A stretch of 64,000 bases of DNA. Origin: Hoplostethus atlanticus. Taxonomy: Eukaryota > Chordata > Actinopteri > Trachichthyiformes > Trachichthyidae. The stretch covers positions 1,106,001-1,170,000 of the forward strand of contig JAXDDX010000013.1 of the NCBI GenBank assembly GCA_034670405.1, in the 5' to 3' direction. Under the pieces are notes generated by a model, which was not told the origin of the DNA, searched no databases, and worked only from the letters and a program-made list of their open reading frames with translations. Shown here piece after piece: positions 40,330-53,963 of the stretch (position 1 is its first letter; every line of letters starts with the position of its first letter). Position numbers and translations under genes: made by a program.

Positions 40330-40510
40330 CACTTTTGAGAAATAAAGTCAACGGGGGTCTAAAAGGTAAACCTACTAACCTACCCACCACACCGAGCGAC
40401 AAAGTTGCCAATTTGACAACAGTGACTACTGGTGGATTTGAACCCAGGGTGTCACAGTTATATGATACGTGCCTTGGACCACTGAGCCGCCAGGACAACC
40501 ACCTGGCCCA
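40330..40510 (-). mobile_element. tRNA-derived SINE, minus orientation
   Basis: On the minus strand an A-box-like GGCGGCTCAGTGG (about 40481-40492) is followed some 35 bases later by a B-box GGTTCAAATCC (40434-40444), the spacing of a Pol III tRNA promoter. The flanking arms do not form a proper acceptor stem, so this is a SINE head rather than a tRNA gene. The SINE body continues to about 40330; ends are approximate. Confidence 0.6.
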
Positions 40511-42325
40511 CCTTTTTAAACCCAAAAACAAAAACAAAAAAATGATTTCAAATTTGTCATGTGATCCATGGCAAAGCAAAATCAATCATTTCCTCTGGGA
40601 TGGAGCCTGCAGTAATGGATACCTCCCCATAAGAAACAAGAGTGCCAGTTTGGGTGAGTGTGTGTGTGTGTAGTCTACACTTCATTTGGCACTGCTCCAC
40701 AGGGGAGCCAGGGGAAATCACATAGAGACATGAAGAGAGAATAAACAAACAAATCAAAAGCACTAAACCAAGCAAACACAACATAGGAGGCTTTTTAAGG
40801 ACCGTTAAACCTCCATTATCCACCACAAATTAAATGTCCTCTTTGATAGTCTCCTCTCATTCTTTAGGGAGGTATCAACATGGTAAGCACAGGTTGCAGT
40901 GGAGACTAAGCAAATTGATTGCCAAGGGCTTGCAGCTTAAAATGTAAACAAGAGATAGATGACATATTAAGCATCATTTTATTTGATCTAATCTTATTTT
41001 ACAGCATGTGGACTAAATGTTACAGATCCCACAATATGGTATGGCGGCTCTGAGTTACTTTTTAGGCGGACCCGGCCCAGTGCATTGTAAAGCCCAGTAG
41101 ACACCATCTCCTTTGAGTGCAAAGCAGATAAGGTTGACATTTGAGCTAAATGGATGGAATATGGCTATAGAAAGTGTGAAGGTTAAAGTCTAAAAATAGA
41201 GTTAGTTCTGATTCCTTTTGATTGGTTTATAGAAATGGAGAACTATTCGTAGACAGCAGATAATACAGATTACACAGCGTGGCTCCGTGGCTACCAAATG
41301 CTGCCACATGGCTTGTTGTCCAACCCACTCCCAACGCATTGTGTCTCGCTACTGTTAATGTAATCCTTTTCAGGGATTTTCTCAGTTGTTTGCTTGTCAT
41401 TCTTATTTTTCACAGCCAAACAAAGAAATGCTTACTAATAGCCTTTGAATGAAACAAGCTGCAACATTGTCGTGTGGCTTCAGAAGCTTTCTGGTAGTCT
41501 ATATGTAAAAAAAAGCAATTTATTAATGCAATTTATTAGTGAACATGCAGCAAATGAAAAGAAAACAAGCTTAGAAGAATGAGGCGTGTTTTCTATTTTT
41601 ATCAGTTGGAGGAAATGCTGCTCTGATGTCAACACGTAACTAACACGATTTCTCAAAGTGGCAATGCAGAATACTGTGCACTATTTATACTGGGCCATAC
41701 AATAATGACTGCTGCTCTGCTCCTCTAGTCGCACCTTCCTCTATTTGACTGACACTGTGATTACTGCCTAATCACGAGACAGAAGTGAATCTCTTCTCCA
41801 GTGACAAGGACGTTCTCGCCCTCTCAATCTGGTCATTATACGTCTTTCTGTAGCCAGGAGTCATCTGAATCACATTACAACAAAGGGAATCAAATTCAGT
41901 CTTGTTCCTGTTATAGACCTTGACAGGGTTTTGGCAGAAATTGGGGATGAGGTCAGTGGAGTTAATCTGAATGTGTCATCACTGTCGCAGTTGTGTTGGT
42001 ACTCTTACACAGATGAATTGTGCTCAATCTCTGCGGAGAGGAAAAGTTTGAAGAGAAAAAGACCCCCCCCCCCCACAATGAAACTTCTGGTTAGATTTAA
42101 CCTATTGGAGTTGTAATAGTAAAGGGCTCTGTCCCATTTCTAAAATCATCACTTACAATAAAACACCTTTTAACATCGAGAATGAACGCTGATCTGCAGA
42201 TGCTGATTTCTAATAATGCAGATTTCTGAGTTAAAAATCAAGAATGGCTAGCTAGCTCAGTCAGGAAACACTTATATTTCGTTTATGGTTTATTTTATGT
42301 TTTATGCCTTTGATAGAAAAGTGAT
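40511..42325. other. Non-coding intronic stretch
   Basis: No gene recognised. A C-run lies near 42063-42075. Confidence 0.35.
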
Positions 42326-42991
42326 GATTATTGGCACCCCTTTCTAATACTTAGTTGCACAACCTTTGGCAACGATGACTGCTTCCACGTGGAGTGTTCC
42401 TTTCTTTAAAAGCTTCATTTCTGTAAACAAAGCGATGATCTGCATTGCCAAAGAACTCGTTGTTTGGTTTCATTGGTCCACAGAACATTTTGCCAGAAGG
42501 ATTCAGGTTTGTCCAGGTGGGTCTTGGCCTTGTGTTTCTCTTTCGGCAGCGGGGTCTTCATGGCCTCTGACTGTAAAGTCCTTTGATTCACTGCGTGTGG
42601 TATCCCAGACCTCTCCAGGTCAGCCTTGAGATCTTCGGATGTCAGGCAAAGTGTTTCTTCGATGGCTCGCACGACAACAATCTTCTTAACAACATTGTGA
42701 ACTGTGGAAACAGGAATGCCAAGGTCTCTAGAAATGGTCTTATAGCCTTGTGAACACTTGTGTGTGCTGATAATAGTTTTTCTGACTTCCTCAGACAGCT
42801 CTTTTCGCCTCACCATTTTCACAGACAAGCAGAGAAGCAGAACAGACTGTTTATTATTGGTTCATTTATACCATGTGGGCACCTGTGACCTGTCACAGGT
42901 GAGTTGAATTAAACTGCAAATGAGAATCTATTTCCTCAACAAAATTGCTTTGAACTGTTCTAAATGGTGCCAATAATCTTGGCCAGAACTG
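42326..42991 (-). mobile_element. Internally deleted Tc1/mariner element
   Basis: The ends carry inverted copies of GATTATTGGCACC (42326-42338 and, reversed, 42966-42978). The right end runs on to CAGTTCTGGCC, as in fish Tc1 elements. At about 666 bp it is far shorter than a full element (about 1.6 kb). The left outer end is diverged or truncated. An internal palindrome CACCTGTGAC-CT-GTCACAGGTG lies at 42880-42901. It cannot code for a working transposase. Confidence 0.85.
42415..42828 (-). pseudogene. Tc1-family transposase remnant
   Basis: The frame starts with a Tc1-type helix-turn-helix (MVRRKELSEEVRKTII, then a second helix containing SRDLGIPVSTVHNVVKK). This is the paired-like domain that binds the terminal repeats. 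It then jumps to fragments from the start of the catalytic domain (RTLQSEAMKTPLPKEKHKA, then FWQNVLWTNETK). The linker DNA-binding half and most of the DDE catalytic domain are missing. In the 'WSDETK' motif of active elements the first catalytic Asp reads Asn (WTNETK). About 137 codons remain against roughly 340 in the family. It is a non-functional remnant in the chrm2 intron and reads antisense to that gene. Confidence 0.85.
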
Positions 42992-43654
42992 GATACTAAA
43001 TATTGTGTACTAAATATATAGTCCCCGCCCCATGAGTATATACATAACAATCAAGCACACACCTCCCAAAACAATTATAGCTATAACAAGACATGATGGG
43101 TCTACATGACATACGCGTAACACTATCTCTAGATAAAGGAATAAAACCAATGCAGGTGGTGGAAGGGAGCTTCACCAACACTCAATTAAAGCAGCAGCAG
43201 TGCAGCACAAATGAGTATTGGCAATGTTTGATTGTGACTGGTGTGTGTCATGGATCAGCTGCTGGCCACTGTGGCGTGCATCACTGAGTGTCCTGCCTGA
43301 ACTATAGCAAAGCTCCATTTAGCGCGTCGAGCCGCGTGCGGTCACCGTATACCTATTTGCTTGCACAGTCGCTGGCTCTGTTTGCCGATTAATCCAGTGT
43401 TTATTTCCTCCAACCTAACTGGATGTTGGTGAATGCACCCTCAATAACATCTTACTAGAATCATTAACCTCCACAGTTTCAATCAAGATAAGCGGAAGTA
43501 CACCGAGGGAACCGAACAATTCAAACAAACACACGGGGCATTGCAAACAAAACCCGTGTTCTTGCAATTCTGTTGTCGGTGTGTAAATTTGTTATCATAT
43601 AGCAATTAAGTTTTTAGGACCGTGAGCAATTTAAGCTGGACCAGTGACGGCGCC
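42992..43654. other. Non-coding intronic stretch
   Basis: No gene recognised. Confidence 0.35.
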
Positions 43655-44153
43655 AGTAGTTAAAGCTGCAATATGCAACTTTTTTGCAATAGAAATAATA
43701 AATAAACAAGCTGTATTATACATTATCAATCTGTATCTGTCTGTGACCCTGTAGGTACATGCTGTTTAGCTATGTAGTCTATTTAGCCCCTGGTCGACTG
43801 AGGACACTGACACATATGGCCTGCATTACATATGCTGACCTCTAGGGACCATGATTTTTCCTTGTCTTCATAGAGGCCTCGGGCTGGTGGCGCCGACCGG
43901 GTTAGGCTACCTTAGGCAGATTACGTAGCCTCGCTATGTCCTCCTCTCTGTTAAATCCTTCTCAGTCATCCTCAGCTTGTGACTCTGTTTTCATGCTCTT
44001 TTGTTCTGATCATATTCTGTACACATCTTCATTGTCATAACTGATAATTGATTGTGTCATCGGATTGTCCAGCAGCCTGACAAAGTTAGACCTGTAAAGT
44101 TGTTTGAGGCTTGTTTGTGATAAAGGGCTTTATAAATAAACTTGACTTGACAT
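43655..44153 (+). mobile_element. LINE/SINE 3' tail with possible MITE-like left edge
   Basis: The right end, 'gggctttataaataaacttg' near 44127-44146, is the terminal motif of many fish retroelements. The left edge 'ttaaagctgcaatatgcaac' resembles the terminus seen at 57481. No coding frame is left. Two different repeats may be nested here; the internal boundary is not resolved. Confidence 0.5.
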
Positions 44154-47100
44154 GCCTAAATCCCCCAGTTTGCTTGAATTTGGCTTTTCTATTGTGTTTG
44201 GCTGCCTGTGGTGGCTTACGGATGTCGCTTAACTCAGCCTCAGGCTGGATGCTGTTTCAAGGTAAACAGCTCATCAAGATGAGTGAAGTGTTGGTGTGTG
44301 AACTTGACCAACTGAGGGGGAGGCTAACAATACACTCCGCTGACTCAAGGAAAAAAGTTGCATATCATGCAGTCACTCAGCGTCACCCAGTAAGTTGAAG
44401 CCTGGCCACTAATTGAGCTGAAGCTCTGCATACCGGTGAGCTTTAGATGTGGGGTTGACTGTGTTGTGGCGGTCCCTGGGGCCCACGGATTATCACTTAT
44501 TATTACAGCCAATTGGTTCATAAACAAAAACAAAAAACATTCAGTCTTTAAATTTGTTCTATGAAAGAAACTAGCAGAATTGAGGCTGTTCTCATAGCTG
44601 AGTCAGGTCAACGGTCGGCCTTCTCACTGGATCTTGGCTAGAGGCCACATAACAATTAATAGAATCAGAGTTGACAACACGTTTCCTGCGGCTGATTTCC
44701 TTCACATACTCCAGTGTCAACAGAAATAGCCCTCATCAGTGTCAGGCTTGCTAATGAATGTTTTAGCTGGGAGGTTTACGTTTTGAGTGGCTTCAGGCTC
44801 CAGCTTTGATGAGATGTTAGCTCAGGTACACTGTTGTGGCTCCAGCGAATAGGAAACACTAATTAGCAATGTCTTAACAGTAGAGAGACCAGTTTTTGTG
44901 CAACTAAAGACCAGCGGCTCGCTTCCCCCCTGAGATTTAAAGCTGTCAGTCAGAGCACGAGGGACTGTGGTACTGCCTGCAAGAGGGAGGAAGGACTAAG
45001 AAGGGCTAATTGCATAGCTGACACCTATTGCCTTCAAATCCCCTCTGCAATTTTCTTACCACAGTAAAATTCTCATTGCATATTACAGACTTCAATCATT
45101 TGTACAACTGCTGTTTGTCAACGTGCAACACTATCAGTTTATTTACTACTGTACATACATAGGTTATGTACAATATTGGTCAATACTATATGTCCCCTAT
45201 TGGAGAGACACGCCTTTCGTCTTTCAAAACACACATGCCTGATTCAAAATGCCTCATACAGTGAGAAACGTCTGTGCTCCTGCATCATTATCCAACACTT
45301 CAGTCACTATTTGTAAACTCCACCAACGTAATTCAGCTAAGCAGTTGCCATTATGGAGAGCTATTCCAGGCGGAGACTCTCAAGCAATGCAAATGAGAAG
45401 CGGGAAGATAGTGAAGCTGGAGTATTTAATATACAACATGTATAATTGATGACAATGCCTGTAAAATATAGTGGGGATTCGGCGCGGTGGAAGCTAATAA
45501 GCATTTTTCTTTTCACATGCTGAGGCTGAAAAGGGGCCACCAACGATGCCTACTTCTGGGAGTTTGGTGAAAAGGTCACTCTGAGGAGCACGAGGAGCAA
45601 GCAGCATAAGGAATTGCACTGAATTGCATCTCATATTACCATTTTACCTAATTTGATTCTAAGGTGATAATAATGATTACATGCACGGCTAGGTTATATG
45701 CAATCTGCCAAGTAATAATCTAGTGTGAATCTATTCATGAACAGATAAATGGGAAACGGTGACAAGGTAATCAAACTGGCAAAGCCACATAAGTGGGCCC
45801 TGCTGAAATTGCCTTGTCTTGGTGACGACCCCGGGCTCGACAGACCATCAGGTTTTAGCGCTTTGATTACGGGGGCATGGCGCATCTCATATTTGGATCA
45901 AGGTTGAATTCCACCGGGGAACATCTGTCAGCCTGTTTTATTTCCGGCCACACCGCTAGGCTTTAGAGCTCAGATGACATGCCAGGGATGGTGTGGGCTA
46001 CTTGGTGTCTGTGAGTGTGAACATTGCATTCCTGTCTTATCTGGCATAGCTGAAGATGCTCGCTTTACAAGTGCAAGACAGATCCCTCTGCAATTGAGAA
46101 AACACAGAGAGCCTTCATACATCAGTGGTTTCCCGGACCACAATTCCCACAACGCTCCACTGAAAAAGACAGTTTGTTATAGTCTCCTGGTTTTTTTTGG
46201 TTCAGCTGTTGCATCGAAAGGACGTGGGAGACTGGAGTTTGGAGATGTGACATTGCATATAAACCAGCAACTAACTTTAAACCTCTACCAGAACCCCCAA
46301 GTATCTTTACTGCTAAGTGTTTACTGAATACTGCTCTAGACTAATGTACACTGACATGAAAAATCATTTCCTGGCCTATTGTAACATATGTGAAGAGTAG
46401 AACTGCAGGTCCAAGGGCAACATAGCTCTGTTTTTTGTCACTAAACTCTGCATCACAGGAGGAAGAGAGAGAGCATGGGGGGTTGGGGTGGCTGAAATAT
46501 GGAAACAATGAAGTGGAACAAATCCAACAGGCACACACTTTATCTCGTTCCCGTTTTCCTTCCCCGCCTTTTTTCCATTTTTGCTATCTTTCTCTATCTT
46601 AATGAGCAGCAGAGCTTTCCATCTAGGGAGGGTGCCAGCGCGATACATCACAGGCAGGACACATACGGGGGGGGAATGAAGACAGGACAGTACCGGGGTG
46701 ACAGTGATGCTGGCAGAAACACTATGCCGCGCGATTAAGATTGAGTAGACAGGTGTGCCGATTCACAGAGTGTGAGCACCGTCGTGCCATGGGAAATGGC
46801 AGAGGGCCCTCGTTTCCCCTTGAAGCAGAATATTTCAGGACTGAAAAATGTAGTCCAGTCCAAGTCCATGCCATTGAGCTTGAGTTTAATACCAAGACCA
46901 AAATAGCTGATAACGGTGTACGTATCTTTCCAACATAATGCTCAGAGAGTTTCTTCAAAAAAGTACTATAACCTTCACCATTCACTTAATCAGGTTTTTA
47001 CAGCTGAATTGCCTCCAACTGTTTGTATTGCTGGGGAGAAAATAAACCCAACGAAAATAAACCATTTGCTATTTTTTCGAATAGGCAGGAAAATGTCGAG

Positions 47101-48964
47101 TCAACATCCAGTAGAGGCCAAATACCAAGACGAGTCCAATTCAAAACAGGCTTGAGACCGAGACAAGGCTATGGTGGTCTTGAGAAAGGATTCAAGACCA
47201 GACCGGACTGTCCTGCAGCCCTGGGCGTATGTACTCCCAGATGACTCGCCCTGACTGCCTCTCACCCGCTGAATACAAAGTTATATTTCTGAGTGTGACA
47301 TTCACAGGCAATCGTGTTCACCCTGCTAATCACACTCTGGTGAATGAGTTAATTGTAATTGTTCATCGCCCCGAGTTAAAACGTCCGGTCGTAAAGTCTA
47401 GACTACCGAGAGCAGGTGGCACGATTGGGAGCCACTTGCTGTAATATGATCCCATTAAGGGGGAGTGTTGGGGAGTGTTGCGCCACGTTAATAGAAGGTG
47501 ACCTTTCCATTTGTTTACAACAGATGCAGCTTGATATTTTTTACTCCTCTCAATTGGACTGCCTCCCAACTCTTACCAGATCAGAATGATGGACGGTTTC
47601 TGTAACACCTATCCCATTCACCTCCTCTACATTTTCCATTCTGGCTAATGTGACACTACACACTTGGCAGCTAATGGTGCACCTACAAAGCCTGAAAGAG
47701 GAAGCCCCAGAGCAGGACCAAGCAACTACTGAGCCTTTACCTGCATGAGACAGAGTGGCGAGTGCACCCATTTCTTTATGTGGAATCAGTAATGGGCCAG
47801 CCAGAGTATGGAGAGGCAGAGACAGCAGGGGAGTCTCCGTGGCAATATTGAAAATAGGAAACAGGCTATATTGTCATCCTTGACAGGGGTGAATTACTGG
47901 GGAGATGCTCTTAGCTGATAGCGGCAATGGAGTAAGACGCCATATTGCCGAGTGTAATGTGGCTACATGATGGTGTTACCGGCCAAGCGGAGCGAGCTAT
48001 CGCAGTCGGAGCTTGAGACGAACGTCTATCTTACACGAGCCGAGCAGGAAGGCATGCGCACCACGCCGTATAGCAGGACCTCGCCGCAACAACAATAATA
48101 ACCAATTTTCTATTTCTACCCACGTGAGGCACAAATGAGACAATCAATCGTGGGCGTATACTGCATCATCGCGTGGACGGTAATGGGAACGTCAATACGC
48201 TTCGTCAAGCTCAAAGGATTTATACATGCAGGGTGTTGGTTCGTCGTGTACTGAGGCTATACATCTTTGCATTATACCTTCCACACCTACAGCCTCTTAC
48301 TAATACACCGCCGTCTGTTGTCAGCTGGCAGTGGCCCGCAGCAGAGAATCGAGACCAGATGTTGGTGTTGATATGTGTGTCTGTTGATAATGGCCTATTT
48401 CAGGGCTGCTGCAAACTGTCCTTGGTGCCCAGTGGAAAATGTGTCCTGTCTATCCGCCAACAATGACACCTATTCAATTTCCATGAGGAATAAACAAATA
48501 GCACATTCCACAGAGGCCGAGCTGTGATGTGTGTTTCCTGGTCTGCATTAGGGTCTCACCAGCAAGGGTTCTTGAAGCCCAATACCAGTAGTTGCCGATA
48601 GCTGCTATTTTTATGCCAATATTCAACATCTTCAAACTTGATCATGCCAAAGAATTAAAGTATTCAGGGTTTCCACAGCAATTGTGTTCTTTTTAGGGTA
48701 GAAAAGTCTTTAAAACTTTCAATTTAAACCCATAATAATGGTGAGACGGCCTATTCAGTGGTAAGGGTACATTAGGTCTGGAAGAAATTACAAATAATGT
48801 AATTGAACAATTAAATTAACAAGAATGTGCAAAGGATATAAAAATTTCATTGCGGGTTTTACTGTTTCTATGTAGCTGATGGAGGAACCGTCAGATGAAC
48901 AACATGGCCAAATATCAGTCTAACCCTTGTCTCCATGTAATTCCACAATGTGTGCAATGGTAGA
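44154..48964. other. Non-coding intronic stretch
   Basis: No gene recognised. At about 46850-46910 and 47085-47225, words such as 'accaagacgagtcc' and 'gattcaagaccagacc' recur. These are typical of an unclassified fish repeat rich in 'gagtccaagacc'. Confidence 0.35.
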
Positions 48965-48977
48965 CGCCCCCTGCTGG
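48965..48977 (-). promoter_or_regulatory. CTCF-like site
   Basis: On the minus strand CCAGCAGGGGGCG fits the CTCF core CCASYAGRKGGCR at all 13 positions. It has the same orientation as the site at 35281. Confidence 0.45.
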
Positions 48978-50239
48978 AAACTAAAATACCACACAGAGAC
49001 AAGCAAGCTCACGCCACTGTGCTATTTGCAGTGACATTCATGTGTATCAATGTATGAATCATCAGGACAATACAATTTCTACCAAATATGAGAATCTGCT
49101 GGGTAAAGTCAAATCAAAACATGGCGGAGGTTTTTTTTTTTTTCAGTTATGGCTAAATTATATGTGTAATATAAATTCTGGTAATGTGAAGTGAGAAGCA
49201 AGATTGTGAGCATTTGGGTAGGTAGCGTGACAGTGTTCATCACGTCATAGCCGCTGCAGGGAATCTCTGTATGACAGGAGAAAATTGACTTGTCTGCTTT
49301 ACCGCGGCAGCCTGCTGGAGGACTTTGTTCTTTCGTTATTGGCTGAGCTCCATTGCGTTTCCTCCTTTCCAGAAGCCTAAAATGTGTGATGTGTGTTTTT
49401 CCGGGGCCACGTGGCTTCTGAACTGTCAGCTATGGTTAGAAGAGTACAAAGATCTTTCCGTTGACCTGCATCTGTCCAAAACAACTTCACTTGGCGTGCT
49501 CGTTTTAATCTATGCACAGCAGATTGCTGCAACGCGCTTCCAGTAATTTTTATCTTCCCGAATTTGTGTTTCTAACAGATTTCTGGACTGAAAGAGGCTG
49601 CTTACAGTAAATCAGTGCAGTGCTGTTGGTTGGGATGCCTGACAGAACAGCAGAGGTCGTGTGCGATACTGTCATTTTTCACAGATGGTGTGAAGACTGC
49701 CATAGCAAAATAGCCAGAATATCAAAAGGCGGATCTCTGAGTATTCCCTGGAGGGGCTGGGGGGGGGGGGGTAGGTAGATAGAGGGCACCTTAAAATGAC
49801 AGTGCTGCTTTGCTGAGGATAATTTGTGGTAAGTCAAGATGAATATAATTTCGAGGAAGTGACATCTAAAGGTCAGGGGGGGGAAATTACGGGCTTCTTG
49901 CCAACAAGCATCAAGAAGAATTCACTCACTACATACAGTCATAAATGTGTGCATGTGAAGGCACGCGGCGCAAACACGTGCGCAAATACTCCCGTGTACG
50001 TTTTGTTCTCTCTGGGGAAATCCTGGCAGTTGACTGTTTGCAGATCGCAGAGTGTTTTAACCACCAGCCTGAATGCCATTTCCTGCCTAACTCTCCATTA
50101 GGTTATCTTGCGTCACGTCCACTTTTGCGCCGCCGGAGAGCCGTGGGTTTGAGAGGCTTTGTCACACCTCAGGAGAGTGGTTTAGCTGCTTTCCTCCCGA
50201 GCAATTTGCCACAAATGATTGTCGGTGCGTAGCTACTAG
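48978..50239. other. Non-coding intronic stretch
   Basis: A G-run lies near 49760-49771. No gene recognised. Confidence 0.35.
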
Positions 50240-50255
50240 TGACAGGCGCCTGTCA
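50240..50255. promoter_or_regulatory. Perfect 16-bp palindrome TGACAGGCGCCTGTCA
   Basis: An exact palindrome with two inverted TGACAG words, the core bound by TALE homeodomain proteins (MEIS, PREP, TGIF). Binding is inferred from the motif only. Confidence 0.3.
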
Positions 50256-53200
50256 AACTATTCTATAAGGGGTAGACCATGCACGGTGGAAATTTACACC
50301 GAATCTCTGCAGGCAGCCATCAAGATTCAGTCCTCACAGTCTATATATATTCAATATCCTTGGGATAGTAAAGAGATTTTTTTTTTCATCTGAACATCGA
50401 GACGGTGGCTTGGTTTGATGGTTATCATAACTAATGTGTGTTTGTGTGTTTATGTGTGTATCTCGGGCCATTTGTCCATTTCCCTTTTCTGAATGACACT
50501 GAAAAGACATAGGAGGTCCTCCACAACAGACATTTTCCAATCTCAAAACCACCCGTGCATCTACTGGCACGGGCCCGCTGGCTTTTGCAGCCTCGCTCGC
50601 AGCACATAATGTCAACCTGTTCAAATTCCACAACATTTCCACACCATCAAATAAAGCCGCCACCACTTGAAACATTTGATAGAAAACGGACTTCGCTACT
50701 ATCCTCTCTACTTTCCACAATGTGGTAGCATTGAGCTCAGGATGATTATATCCATGTACTGCAATACCATCGAGAGTAGTGTTGAATGGATCTGTACCCC
50801 CTGCGGACCAGCTTTACTGCAGTGATGATAGCTTTTGTATTCCAGTCATGCTCCTCTGCAAACAACATGGTAAACAAAGGCCTAACCCTACACACTCTCA
50901 TGGAGAGGGCCAGCAATAAAAATACATCTAATCATTACGGGGGGCAAACGCCCTAGGCTTTACCTTGGATCTGTTCTGAGAGATGGGGAATGGGAATCTG
51001 GACACTAGGGAGTCGGCCTAATGCATCACTTTAAGTGCAACTACACACTCACGTCCCACTTGTCAATGTTTTTTCTCATGCTCGTGTTTGAGGCGGCATC
51101 AGCAGCGAGCATGTTCAAAGCATGTTGCGCTCTGTCCCTGACAAAACCTGAGTGACCTGCTTACTTGTCTACAAATAAAAGGCAAGCGTTTACTGTCATT
51201 TAAGCCGAAAAGGTCAGGTTGTTTATTGAAAAAACAAAAGTAAATACTACTGTTTTTTAGCTTTCAGTCAACGGTCATCCAAATAGAGAAAAGCGAGAAA
51301 AGACAAAGTGGGGACAGAAGTTGTGGGGAAAGGGTGAGGTTTAACCTGTCTGCTTCCCATAGGGCACAAGCAATTTTCAGCTCTAGTGAGCCAGCTCCAG
51401 GAATACCTAAGTCCGAACATAGAACAATACTCAACCTCATTTAATCCCATCCTCCCATGGCAGCAACTGACTGAAGGCAAAATTGAGGCTGGCAGAATCC
51501 AATGACTCAGTAACTCAGTGAGTTAATGAGAGGACGTTTAAGGGCAGGAAGGATAAAGGCAGATACCAAGTCTTGCTTATTGTTTTTAGGGTTAGGGTTG
51601 TTCGGTATAGTGATGATGACAAGAACCTTCATCTCCTTGAGGAAATAGCGGAGGTGTCCTTTATGGTTGTGACTGCATTTGTACCGTCTGTCAGACAGAG
51701 TGGGGCTGACTGGAGCGGTGCTGAGCTCAGTGATTGATGGCTATGTTGGAGTGCCACTGCTCTCCCCAGGCGATGGCAATGGCACTCATGCTGAGCAGGC
51801 CCAGGTGCCGGTACCTGCGCTACCAGTCAAACACTGACACAAAGATGTCATTATTCTATCGGTGCAACCTTCGTACTGGGACTTACTGTATTATAGGAGA
51901 TGAGACGTGTTTAACGTGTAAAAATGACAGCCTGATGGGTGAAATGCAACATACAATAACACTGGAACAGCAATGTCGACTCTGCAGCAGGATGACTCAC
52001 AGTATACGGATGGGAAGCTTTAAACCCAAAGTCCAGGCTCTCCCGAGACCTTTTTTAGCAAACCACGGCTGCCCGCGTTCGGCTGAACAAGGATTTGTGC
52101 GTCTTCCGTTGATTCTGGCAGGGGCCGCGGCTTTTCGCTGTGTCGTGGCAGAGATTTCAGGTGTGGGACGAGGCTTATGGCAGCCGGAGGTGGACAAAGA
52201 GCGGCTGAGGGAGTTAGCTGCCTCCGCTGTGCTATGACCATCTATACTGATCCACTTTAGTTCTCTAATCCACTTGTCTCAAGCGAGCCACAAGTGTGTC
52301 CCATTTGTATTGTTGGTGTTTTTGAATATAAATCGGTGGACTTAAACATTTTATGGGGATTAGGCCAGCTTAGCTCCATGCCTAATGCAATGATTAGGGA
52401 TTTCTGGCACAGCAGATAAGTGAATGCTCACTAGTTACTCAGCAACTGCGCTCAACTGTTAAGGACCTTAAGCCAAAATGGCAAAGTCTTGGAAAAGCAG
52501 CACTCCAGTTACAGCGGCGCACCGCTCGTAACACTTTATTAACTTAAGGCACATGGAGGTCAATCAGGTGGTCAATCAGCAATCTGGTGAGAGCTGTCAG
52601 ATCCATAATGTTCAAATTATTAGTAGTATTATTTCTATTCCAACTGAACAGAAAATCGGATTCAGTGTTGTAATTCGACACCATAACAATCTCAGAAACC
52701 AGTTTAATCAGACTCCCAGTGCACAAAGTAATCAGAGTATCCTAATGTCTCTCAACATCGATTGATTGTGGAGTGTCTCTTTCCATTTGAAATCAGTACA
52801 ATGTCAGGAAAGCAACTAATAAGACAGCATCTCTTATTGATGTTACTTTGCACGCAAACACAATGGGACTTTTAAACTGTTGATTTACAGGCTGCGTAAC
52901 ACATCCCATCAACAGCGGTCAACCAATGAGGTTTGATGTGTTCTGAGCACTTGGAGGGGAAAAAGTCGAAGTGCTGCTGCAACCTGATGACATTTCGCTC
53001 AAATTGAGAAGTGAGCTCTTTGATGTGCTTGATAGATCCCCGAAAGTACGCCGTGAAATCTGAACGACAGCGTCTGTAACTGCTTCAAGAGCTGTGGCCC
53101 GGCTCAAGAGACAGCAGACAAACGACGTTACTCCTCATATCAAAGGTTCCTACGAAGTGAAGAACCGAGCCGGCGTGCGAATCAAAGCGAGGTCTTTCCA

Positions 53201-53963
53201 CACAAGGCGGATGTTTAAGTTTAAAAGCGAGAACCAGCGGGTCACTCGGGGATCAAAGGAATTTCATAGCGCTGTATGAAGAGAATATTTGAGTGCAAAT
53301 TGGAAATGGACCTTTGAAGATAAAATGGCTGCTCCAATTTCGTCAATAATTCCTCTTTAAGTTTTATTGAACTCTTTGTAATGCGGGCTGTGTGTGTGTG
53401 TGGTGTAGAATGGCAGTTTTCCATATCTTTTGAAAAGATGTAGGTGGTAACATTGCCAGTGTAGTGTCATAAGGGGGTTGGAGGCTACACGCTCACAAGG
53501 CCTAAACAAGGAAAAGACACTACGTTGAGTGTTGAAGCTGCAGTTGCATCGTCATTTGACACACACACATTGCTGTAATATTTCCACACGTATCTAATTT
53601 TTCAGTCTAATGTGTTTAATGTTTTATTTAAGTACTAATTATGAAAGTTATTAGTGTCAGATATCTAATGTCTAGTTTGCTGTCTAATTAGTGTATAGCG
53701 ATAACCGTTGCTGTTGTGCGGTGAATTGCTTTTAGAAGAGCTAATAGCTGATGTAAGGAAATAATTACACTTCTCGGCGGGCGGTTTCAGCAACACATCA
53801 TTTTATATAAAAGGTACTTCTAGCTGTCCATTCATAAATTATTAATCCCCCCCACACACCACAAGTTAAAAGGTGGCATTGTTGCATCTGTTTGCATTTC
53901 ATTTTCACTATTGTACAGATGCCAGTGCAGATATATGTACCCAGATTCCTCTATTGCCTTTCA
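50256..53963. other. Non-coding intronic stretch
   Basis: No gene recognised. Two TTAGGG units at 51589-51600 are too few to be an interstitial telomere. Confidence 0.35.

Noticed and set aside
40434..40500. tRNA gene on the minus strand
   Set aside because: A- and B-box are present but the acceptor and T-arm stems do not pair; fits a SINE head.
51589..51600. Telomere-like TTAGGG units
   Set aside because: Only two units; chance level.
52919..53279. Opposed frames of about 60 codons at 52919-53107 and 53094-53279
   Set aside because: No known domain and no splice or poly(A) support; ordinary chance ORFs.
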